Origin: Lysinibacillus sp. FSL W8-0992
GTDB taxonomy: Bacteria; Bacillota; Bacilli; Bacillales_A; Planococcaceae
Direction: 5' to 3'
DNA: 64,000 nt
NCBI RefSeq assembly: GCF_038008685.1
Contig: NZ_JBBOZQ010000001.1
Coordinates: 248,001-312,000 of the forward strand
Numbering within the stretch: position 1 is the first letter of the stretch; each line of letters begins with the position of its first letter. Below the pieces are notes generated by a model. It was not told the origin of the DNA. It did not search any database and saw nothing but the letters and a program-made list of their open reading frames with translations. Of this stretch, positions 57,322 to 64,000 are shown in pieces. Position numbers and translations under genes: made by a program.

Positions 57322-59154
57322 CTACTCATCTAAATGATGTGTTGAGGAATTTAGCATTTGGGCATAAATCCCACCAGATTCAATTAACTCATGCTGTAAT
57401 CCAGCTTCAACTAGCTCGCCCTTTTGCATAACTAAAATAACATCCGCATTGTGTACAGTGTTCAACCGATGTGCAATTACAAAACTTGTTCGTCCTTGCA
57501 TAAGCCTATCGAGTGCCTCTTGGATTGCTAATTCTGTTACTGTGTCAATGCTACTTGTTGCTTCATCAAGCAATAAAATTTTCGGATTAGCAATTAGTGC
57601 ACGTGCAATCGATAGTAATTGCTTTTGTCCTTGGGAAATCTCACGTCCATCTGCCGTAAGAACAGTGTCATAACCATCCTTTAGTTTCATAATAAAATCA
57701 TGGGCATTAGCAAGCTGTGCTGCTTCCACAATTTCATCATCGCTAGCATCTAAACGACCATAACGGATATTCTCCATTACTGTTGTTTCGAATAAAAACG
57801 GATCTTGTAACACGAAGGCCATTTGTGAGCGAAGTGCCTCCCGATCAATGTGCTGTACATTTACACCATCGAATAATACATCGCCCTTTGTCACCTCATA
57901 AAACCTAGCAATCAACTGTAGAATAGTTGTTTTTCCAGCACCAGTTGCACCTACCAATGCAACAGTATGCCCAGGCTCTATCGTAAAATTAATATCTTTT
58001 AATGTGTAGGATTCCTGTGCATCATCATACTTAAAAAACACATGTTGAAATGTTACCTGTCCTAATAATGTATGTTTTTTTGCAGCAGCCATTTCCTTTT
58101 CAGGCTGTTCGTCAAGTAAAGAAAATACACGTTCAGCTCCTGCTATAGCTGATAATACCGTATTAAACTGATTTGCCAAATCATTTAATGGTCGTGTAAA
58201 TTGGCGAGCATATTCTGTAAAAATAACAATTACCCCTATTGACACATGACCGTATAGTGCTAGTACTCCACCAATACCTGCAACAATTGTAAAGCTCATA
58301 TTATTTAAAAAGTTCATGACTTTCGGTATATAACCCGAGTACGTCTGTGCCCAAAAGCCCGTATTTTTCAACCGTAAACTTTTGTCGCGAAATTCTGCCT
58401 TTACACGTTCTTCCTGTGAAAAGGCTTTAACGATTCGCTGCCCTGATATCGTTTCTTCGATCATGCCGTTAAGCGCTCCTATTGCTGCTTGTTGTTCCTT
58501 AAATAACGGAGCCGTTCGACGGGTAATCCAGCGCATCGCCCAAAACATAATTGGAATAATTGTCATTGTTAAGATCGTTAACAGCGGACTCAAGCTCAGC
58601 ATAATGATAATCGTGCCGCCAAGCGTTAACACACTCGAAAATACTTGAATAAAAGAGCTATTCAAAGTCGAGCTTACTGCTTCAATATCATTTGTCATAC
58701 GACTCATTAATTCGCCATGTTGTCGTCTATCAAAATACGAAATCGGTAGCTTTTGAAAATGAGCAAAGACACTTGTGCGCAGTCGATAAATCGTTTGTTG
58801 GGCAATCCCTATCATCCAAAAATTTTGTAAAAATAAAGCGACTGCTAAAAGTAAATAAATACCAACAAGCAACATAACTTTACTACCTAATCCTTTAAGC
58901 TCACCATGCATCACATATATATCAATTATTTTGCCTATTAAGTACGGTCCTAGAAGTGCCAAAATCGAGCTTGCCATTACGAGTAACAGGACGACTATTA
59001 ATAGCATACGTTGTTCATCGACAATCTTCCATAAACGCCAAAGTGTACTTTTCCAATCTGCTGCACGTGGACCTTTCTTTTTCTTTACGACCTGCTTTAC
59101 ATCATCTTTCGATAAAATCGGCTCATAGCCAAAAGGTTTTTGGAAAAATCCCAT
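57322..59154 (-). CDS. ABC exporter half-transporter, catalytic-site subunit (YfiC/BmrD-like)
   Basis: A 610-residue membrane-plus-ATPase protein. Six membrane segments lie in ~45-330, then the ATPase: VGATGAGKTTILQL (Walker A, ~398-411), REISQGQKQLLSIARAL (signature, ISQGQ instead of LSGGQ, ~507-523), ILLLDEATSSID (Walker B with the catalytic glutamate) and FVIAHRLNTV (H-loop histidine). It pairs with the next gene: its complete Walker B/H-loop and the partner's LSGGQ make the one competent site. Length and order match B. subtilis YfiB/YfiC. The start codon overlaps the partner's stop by one base. Substrate unknown, probably a lipophilic drug or lipid. Confidence 0.9.
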   Translation of the reverse strand: MGFFQKPFGYEPILSKDDVKQVVKKKKGPRAADWKSTLWRLWKIVDEQRMLLIVVLLLVMASSILALLGPYLIGKIIDIYVMHGELKGLGSKVMLLVGIYLLLAVALFLQNFWMIGIAQQTIYRLRTSVFAHFQKLPISYFDRRQHGELMSRMTNDIEAVSSTLNSSFIQVFSSVLTLGGTIIIMLSLSPLLTILTMTIIPIMFWAMRWITRRTAPLFKEQQAAIGALNGMIEETISGQRIVKAFSQEERVKAEFRDKSLRLKNTGFWAQTYSGYIPKVMNFLNNMSFTIVAGIGGVLALYGHVSIGVIVIFTEYARQFTRPLNDLANQFNTVLSAIAGAERVFSLLDEQPEKEMAAAKKHTLLGQVTFQHVFFKYDDAQESYTLKDINFTIEPGHTVALVGATGAGKTTILQLIARFYEVTKGDVLFDGVNVQHIDREALRSQMAFVLQDPFLFETTVMENIRYGRLDASDDEIVEAAQLANAHDFIMKLKDGYDTVLTADGREISQGQKQLLSIARALIANPKILLLDEATSSIDTVTELAIQEALDRLMQGRTSFVIAHRLNTVHNADVILVMQKGELVEAGLQHELIESGGIYAQMLNSSTHHLDE

Positions 59155-60875
59155 TATTCCACCTCCTGTTGGGAGATTGCGATTTTTTTATACAGTTCAG
59201 AAGTTTGCAGAAGCTCTTCGTGTGACCCATATCCAACCACTTCGCCTGCATCAATTAACAAAATATGATCTGCACCTTTAGCCGTCCGAATTTTTTGTGT
59301 GACCACGAGCATCGTTGCTCTTTCTTCACTAAGCGCATCCCATAGTGCCTGCTCTGTTTTAACATCAAGTGCACTTGTACTATCATCAAGCATTAATATA
59401 TGTCCTTTTCTTAATAACGCTCTAGCAATAGACAATCTTTGTTTTTGACCACCTGATAAATTAACGCCCTTTTGCCCTACTCGGGTATCATAACCACTTG
59501 GGAAATCTTCTACAGATGCGTGAATTTGTGCCTGCATTGTTGCATTGAGCACTTCGTCCATTTCGGCTTCTGTATCGCCCCATCGAACATTGTCAGCAAT
59601 ACTCCCTGTAAATAATAAAGATTGCTGCGGTACATAACCTATAATGTCACGTAGCTCTTGTAGATCCCATTGCTGAACATCTTTTCCTTCTACAAAAATC
59701 TGTCCTTCCGACACATCATAAAAGCGTGGAATAAGCTGTAGTAATGTTGATTTACCAGCTCCTGTAGCCCCCATGATTGCTAATTTTTCACCCGACTTCA
59801 CTTGAAAAGTGACGTTAGACAATACAGCAGTGTCTGTACCTGGATAGTGGAAGCTTACATTTTTAAATGCTAATTCGCCTAATTTCAAGTCGTTAGCTGC
59901 ACCTTCTTTAGATGACGAAGTAATTTCTACTTCATTGTCAACAGCAAGCACCTCTGTCATACGTTCTGCAGAGGCTTTTGCACGTGCATAAAAAATTATA
60001 ATAAAAGCAAACATTGAAAATGAACCTGTCATACGCATTGCATAATTGACGATAGCTACAATATCACCAAGCGGTGTCGTTCCAGCAGCAACTTGCTTTG
60101 TACCGAACCAAAGTACGGCCAATAAACTCATGTTCATTACAAACAATAATACAGGCATAATATACTCCATCGTACGCAGAGCTTTGACAGTATCCACCTT
60201 TAATCGTGAAGCAACCTGCTCAAAGCGCGAAGCCTCATATGCCCCACGTAAATAAGCCTTCACTAGACGCATCGCTTGCAAATTTTCTTGAAGGACACGA
60301 TTCAAACGGTCCACACGCTTCTGTACTCGCCCAAAATATGACACACCTTTTGCAACCATAAAAATAAGGAAAACGAAAATGAGCGGTGTACCAATAACTA
60401 AAAACAGTGCTAGCTTTGCATTGACAACAAAAGCCATGACAATGCTCCCAACAACAGCTAGTGGTGCGCGGAGCATAATCCGAAGGCTCATAAACAGCAC
60501 TGTTTGAACTTGCGTTACATCATTAGTTAGCCGAGTAATAAGCGAAGCCGTAGAAAATTTTTGATATGTAGCTAATGTAAAGGATTGAATTTTATCAAAC
60601 AAAGCATTGCGCAAATCAAAAGAAAAGCTTTGCGCAGTATGTGATGAAAAATAAGAATTGACGATGCCTGATATAAAGGCGATAAAAGATAAAACAAGTA
60701 AAATGGCTCCCCATTGAATAATCATGTCATTATTTTGACCACGAACACCATCATCAATAATTTTGGCCATGATAAGTGGCTGAACAAGCTCTACAAATAA
60801 TTCAATCAACATCAAACATAATGCAAAAATTGCAGTCCACTTATATGGTTTTACATACGAAAAAATTACTTTCAC
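59154..60875 (-). CDS. ABC exporter half-transporter, degenerate-site subunit (YfiB/BmrC-like)
   Basis: A 573-residue half-transporter with six membrane segments (~10-300) and an ATPase domain: IMGATGAGKSTLLQLIPRF (Walker A), VNLSGGQKQRLSIARALL (intact signature) and ILMLDDSTSALD, where aspartate replaces the catalytic glutamate after Walker B; the H-loop histidine is also replaced (VVTQKIRT). This is the expected degenerate subunit of a heterodimeric exporter. It is the first gene of the pair and its length equals that of B. subtilis YfiB. No regulator gene lies adjacent. Confidence 0.9.
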   Translation of the reverse strand: MKVIFSYVKPYKWTAIFALCLMLIELFVELVQPLIMAKIIDDGVRGQNNDMIIQWGAILLVLSFIAFISGIVNSYFSSHTAQSFSFDLRNALFDKIQSFTLATYQKFSTASLITRLTNDVTQVQTVLFMSLRIMLRAPLAVVGSIVMAFVVNAKLALFLVIGTPLIFVFLIFMVAKGVSYFGRVQKRVDRLNRVLQENLQAMRLVKAYLRGAYEASRFEQVASRLKVDTVKALRTMEYIMPVLLFVMNMSLLAVLWFGTKQVAAGTTPLGDIVAIVNYAMRMTGSFSMFAFIIIFYARAKASAERMTEVLAVDNEVEITSSSKEGAANDLKLGELAFKNVSFHYPGTDTAVLSNVTFQVKSGEKLAIMGATGAGKSTLLQLIPRFYDVSEGQIFVEGKDVQQWDLQELRDIIGYVPQQSLLFTGSIADNVRWGDTEAEMDEVLNATMQAQIHASVEDFPSGYDTRVGQKGVNLSGGQKQRLSIARALLRKGHILMLDDSTSALDVKTEQALWDALSEERATMLVVTQKIRTAKGADHILLIDAGEVVGYGSHEELLQTSELYKKIAISQQEVE

Positions 60876-60950
60876 ATTCTCTCCCCCTTATTTGAGAAGA
60901 ACTATCATTTACACTGAAGGTAGTTAAAATCACCTATACAAACAATAATT

Positions 60951-61844
60951 TTATGCTTTTTCACCTGCAATAGATAGCCACGTTACACATACAAGCATAA
61001 CGAAAACTCCCACTAATTGCCACAATCCTAGCGATGTGCCAAATACAAATACTGAAATCACCATCGCCGTTAAAGGTTCAATACTAGATAAGATACTCGT
61101 CTCGACAGCTGTAATATACTTCATGCTACTTAAAAATAGTATAAATGCTAAAGTACCTGTAAAAATTAACGCCATCATTAACCCAGTAATTTTTAAATCT
61201 GCAAAGACAATCCACTGATTTGATTGCCATACACGACTTAATATGCCTAATGTTACACCACCAATTAACATTCCCCATCCTACAACAAGGAGCACATTCC
61301 ATTCCTTCATAAGACGTGCAGGATATAGTGTGTAAAATGCAAAAGTTAATCCAACCGCTACTCCCCATAATAAGGCTTTATTACTAACTAATAAAGAATC
61401 AAATGAAGCATTCGTTAGTAGCAGAAATAATCCTACTAACGTGCCAATAATACCTAACACTTGATATTTGGGTGGCCATTTCTTTAAACTAAGAGAGACA
61501 TAAGCAACAACAAATATTGGCGCTAAAAATTGAAGTAACGTAGCTAAAACTGCATTACTTTCATTTATAGCTCCGACAAAAGCGTATTGCACACCGAGCA
61601 TCCCTACAATACCAAAGATGACGAGCTGCCTACTCCAAAGCTTTTGTTGCCATATACAAAAAATATTTTTACCCGTTAGCAACAAATATGTAAGTAAGAC
61701 AATACCTGCAACTGACAACCGAATTGTCAGCATAAAAGAAACTGTCAATGCTGTATGATTGAGTAACCATTCCATTAATGGTCCAGTTGCCCCCCATAGC
61801 ATCGCTCCAGAGATAATAAAAAGAATACCTTTTAATCGTTCCAT
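60951..61844 (-). CDS. EamA/DMT-family transporter
   Basis: A 297-residue protein with ten hydrophobic segments in two repeats of five, the drug/metabolite transporter layout. The first half starts GILFIISGAMLWGATGPLME, and the second begins near LLWGVAVGLTFAFYTLYPAR (~155-174); the end VETSILSSIEPLTAMVISVFVFG (split: SSIEPLTAMV) is the conserved EamA C-terminal motif. It could export amino acids or metabolites; the substrate is not predictable. It is a separate unit 76 bases upstream of the ABC operon on the same strand. Confidence 0.88.
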   Translation of the reverse strand: MERLKGILFIISGAMLWGATGPLMEWLLNHTALTVSFMLTIRLSVAGIVLLTYLLLTGKNIFCIWQQKLWSRQLVIFGIVGMLGVQYAFVGAINESNAVLATLLQFLAPIFVVAYVSLSLKKWPPKYQVLGIIGTLVGLFLLLTNASFDSLLVSNKALLWGVAVGLTFAFYTLYPARLMKEWNVLLVVGWGMLIGGVTLGILSRVWQSNQWIVFADLKITGLMMALIFTGTLAFILFLSSMKYITAVETSILSSIEPLTAMVISVFVFGTSLGLWQLVGVFVMLVCVTWLSIAGEKA

Positions 61845-61963
61845 CCAATTCCCGCTTCCTATATACGTACTAAAAATTGTTATTTTTCTTCAAAACTTTT
61901 CATTTATCTCATTAGAAAAGTCCTATCTTTTCTGATTATCAAATATTTACAAATATATTCATA

Positions 61964-61992
61964 ATGACTAATTCCCGATAATTCTCTATAAT
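61964..61992 (+). promoter_or_regulatory. Promoter of the PAS-GGDEF-EAL gene
   Basis: ATGACT (61964-61969), a 17-base spacer, then a perfect TATAAT (61987-61992), 39 bases before the start codon. Confidence 0.6.
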
Positions 61993-62030
61993 ATTAGTAT
62001 ATATAGATTACCCAAGGAGATCGAATAATC

Positions 62031-64000
62031 ATGAGTCTTAAGCACAAATCATTTACGATAGATGAGCATTATATAAATTCACTTCCTTTTCCTGCAATTG
62101 TTATAACACAAAATGGACAAGCAACTATTTCAGGAAAACACGCTGAAGAATTATTTGGTTTTTCAGTCAATGACATTACAGGACATACTACTCCATCCAT
62201 ACATGAAAATCTACTAAGAAATCTTTCAAATGAGACGTTTCAATCGATTTTACAAAAAGAAGAAAGTACATATATAGATCAGGTTCAAGTTTGCACCCAA
62301 GCTGATGAAGAAATCACTACAGCAATGCTAGCTAAGCCATACTTTGAACAGGGTGAACACCTTATTCTCATTATGTTTATGTTACCAGAGTTAATGATTA
62401 ATTCGGTTTCAAACAGTAGTACTTATGTAGACTTAAAGCAAGGTTTAGACTCTACTTTTATGACCGTAACGCTTGATCGTGATGGATTTATTTTAGAATG
62501 TAATGCAGAGTTTTTAAAAATTAGCCAATGGACACCAAAGCGTGTTATCGGCAAAACATTCTGGCAGTTATTCCCTGAAAATGAAGTAAGTGAAAAAATT
62601 ACAAATACAATTTGGCGCAATTTAAATAATGGTCACACATGGCAAGGCGAAATTGAAAAAGTTACGAAAACAGGGCAGTCTTATTGGGTGCTTCTCACAG
62701 CTATCCCAACATTTAATCTAGAAGCTAATGAGCAACAATTTATTTTAATTGAAAAGGATATTACAAAATCTAAGACGATACAACATCAGCTTGAAAAAAT
62801 TGCTTACATAGATACAGAAACAGGCTTAATGAATGCTCATCGACTAGAAAAAGTAATTTCCAAAATGATCGAGGAAGAAAAACACTTCTCCTTCGTCTAT
62901 TTAAGTATCGATAAGTTTTACACATTAAAAGAATTACATGATCAACAAATAAACCAAAGTCTTATTATTGAATTTACAAATCGTATCAAAATGTACTTCC
63001 AGGACAGTACAATGGCACGTATTAACGAAAATGATTTCGTTGTCATCACACCTTTAAGTGAATGGTTTATTCAAGGCTTCTTGTCCTATTTACAACAGCA
63101 TCCAATTTATAGCAGCAATATTGCAGTTCCTATTTCAATTAGTGGCGGGATTACACGCTTCCCTGAGGATCAAACTACCTTCTCACAGCTAATGAAAGCG
63201 TCTATCGCAACGATTACAACAGTTCGCGAAGCTGGTGGCGACAAAATTGTCTCCCTTTCAAAAGCAACTCATAAAGCTTTAAATCGTAAAGCATTAATTG
63301 AGAAACGTCTACTACAAGCACTTGATCAGAAAAACCTAAAAGTACTTTATCAACCACAAGTTGACGTTTACTCGGGTAAAATTACAGCTGTAGAGGCACT
63401 AGTTCGTTGGGAAGATGAAGTTATTGGCGTAGTTTCACCAGATGAGCTCATTCCAATTGCTGAGGAAACAGGGCTAATAAACAATATTGGTTCGTTTATG
63501 CTGGAAAGGGCTTGCGAACAAGCGCTTATTTGGAAGAAGGCTGGTTTCAATTTAAAGGTGGCGGTTAACTCGTCTGTCCGCGAATTCCGTGACAAAAACA
63601 TGGCCAAGTCAATTCTTGAAATGTTAGCAAAAACAAATTGTCCTGCAAACCTTATTCAAATTGAAATTACAGAGAAATTTGCATTGGAAGCTGAAGCTGC
63701 AACCTTTATTACACAACAAATGCGCAAGCTTGAAAACGAGGGCATCGCTTTCGTCTTAGATGATTTCGGTACAGGTTATGGTTCATTCCGCTATATGCAA
63801 ATTTTACCGATTGATACATTAAAAATTGATAAAGCATTTACTAGTTCGTTATTAAAATCCGAAAAATCACAAAAGCTTATGCATGGTATGATACAGTTAG
63901 GCAAATCCATGGAACTAAAAGTGGTAGCTGAGGGTGTTGAAACGGCTGAGCAAGCTAATCTGTTAATTACTTATGGCTGCGATACTATTCAAGGATTTCA
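62031..64000 (+). CDS. PAS-PAS-(degenerate GGDEF)-EAL c-di-GMP phosphodiesterase, truncated by window edge
   Basis: At least 656 residues; the 3' end lies outside. Two PAS domains (~10-115, ~135-250; second ends LIEKDITKSK), a GGDEF-like domain (~255-420) whose active site GGDEF reads NENDF (ARINENDFVVI), so cyclase activity is unlikely, and an EAL domain from ~435. The EAL residues are present: EALVRW (~452), the Asn in AVNSSVREF, EITEKF (~540), DDFGTGYGSF (~580), LKIDK and VAEGVET. It is therefore probably an active phosphodiesterase sensing a small signal or redox state through PAS. AAGGAGA precedes the ATG. Confidence 0.9.
   Translation, partial: MSLKHKSFTIDEHYINSLPFPAIVITQNGQATISGKHAEELFGFSVNDITGHTTPSIHENLLRNLSNETFQSILQKEESTYIDQVQVCTQADEEITTAMLAKPYFEQGEHLILIMFMLPELMINSVSNSSTYVDLKQGLDSTFMTVTLDRDGFILECNAEFLKISQWTPKRVIGKTFWQLFPENEVSEKITNTIWRNLNNGHTWQGEIEKVTKTGQSYWVLLTAIPTFNLEANEQQFILIEKDITKSKTIQHQLEKIAYIDTETGLMNAHRLEKVISKMIEEEKHFSFVYLSIDKFYTLKELHDQQINQSLIIEFTNRIKMYFQDSTMARINENDFVVITPLSEWFIQGFLSYLQQHPIYSSNIAVPISISGGITRFPEDQTTFSQLMKASIATITTVREAGGDKIVSLSKATHKALNRKALIEKRLLQALDQKNLKVLYQPQVDVYSGKITAVEALVRWEDEVIGVVSPDELIPIAEETGLINNIGSFMLERACEQALIWKKAGFNLKVAVNSSVREFRDKNMAKSILEMLAKTNCPANLIQIEITEKFALEAEAATFITQQMRKLENEGIAFVLDDFGTGYGSFRYMQILPIDTLKIDKAFTSSLLKSEKSQKLMHGMIQLGKSMELKVVAEGVETAEQANLLITYGCDTIQGF

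Noticed and set aside
1..64000. tRNA, rRNA, riboswitch or T-box
   Set aside because: No cloverleaf, rRNA segment, T-box core or known riboswitch pattern was recognised on reading both strands of the gaps; a covariance search was not possible here.

Overview
The window looks like chromosome of a low-GC Gram-positive bacterium of the Bacillales, most likely Lysinibacillus or a close Planococcaceae relative. The reasons are AT-rich DNA, strong AGGAGG-type ribosome sites, many TTG/GTG starts, gene sets that match Bacillus subtilis (the yng leucine operon, YkpA, YfiB/YfiC, HelD, TopB), a staphylococcal-type SE1832 protein, and large palindromic intergenic elements of a kind common in Bacillaceae. 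No rRNA, tRNA, CRISPR array, prophage or complete insertion sequence was seen. The genus call is inference.

Layout. 1-3.9 kb: end of a P-loop-related gene, a YczE-type membrane protein, a YbaK deacylase, a SprA-like protein whose HExxH motif is broken, and a VanZ protein. 4.0-12.7 kb: a complete leucine/isovalerate catabolic operon in the B. subtilis order (yngE-F-G-HB-HA-I-J, read leftward), headed by a TetR regulator with a 16-bp perfect palindromic operator. 13.1-29.7 kb: the most distinctive block, a fucosyl-glycoconjugate island. A LacI regulator faces a leftward operon of L-fuconolactonase, split UxaA-type dehydratase, two SDR dehydrogenases, FAH-family hydrolase, FucU mutarotase, asparaginase, an ABC sugar importer without its ATPase, and a GH151-like cytoplasmic alpha-L-fucosidase. 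A second leftward operon carries an M17 aminopeptidase, CutC and a ROK sugar kinase. 30-33 kb: topB, a 36-aa membrane peptide and a 21-bp tandem array. 33-38 kb: a UPF1-like helicase with a winged-helix-like partner. 38-44 kb: housekeeping and small genes, an orphan PseG/SpsG-like protein, ABC-F YkpA, and an Spx paralogue with a MarR gene behind a twin-operator promoter. 44-64 kb: an orphan ECF sigma factor, a GAF-LuxR regulator divergent from two SDRs, M20 dipeptidase, nitroreductase, amidase-like protein, DUF2804 protein, GlpQ-like phosphodiesterase, HelD, tandem GNAT, heterodimeric ABC exporter, EamA transporter, and a partial PAS-GGDEF-EAL protein.

How the island may work (inference). A solute-binding lipoprotein and two permeases import a fucosylated glycan or glycopeptide. 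The cytoplasmic fucosidase releases L-fucose, which runs through mutarotase, dehydrogenase, lactonase, dehydratase, second dehydrogenase and hydrolase to pyruvate plus L-lactate without phosphorylation. The aminopeptidase, asparaginase and ROK kinase could process the remaining GlcNAc-Asn-peptide part.

Intergenic DNA is rich in repeats: eight copies of a ~28-bp element (core TTGTTTGAGTGCCTGRCAC), five large GC-rich imperfect palindromes, one 15-unit 21-bp tandem array, and one solitary IS3-type terminus. Gene coordinates include the stop codon. Where a ribosome-binding site points to an internal start, the shorter gene is reported.
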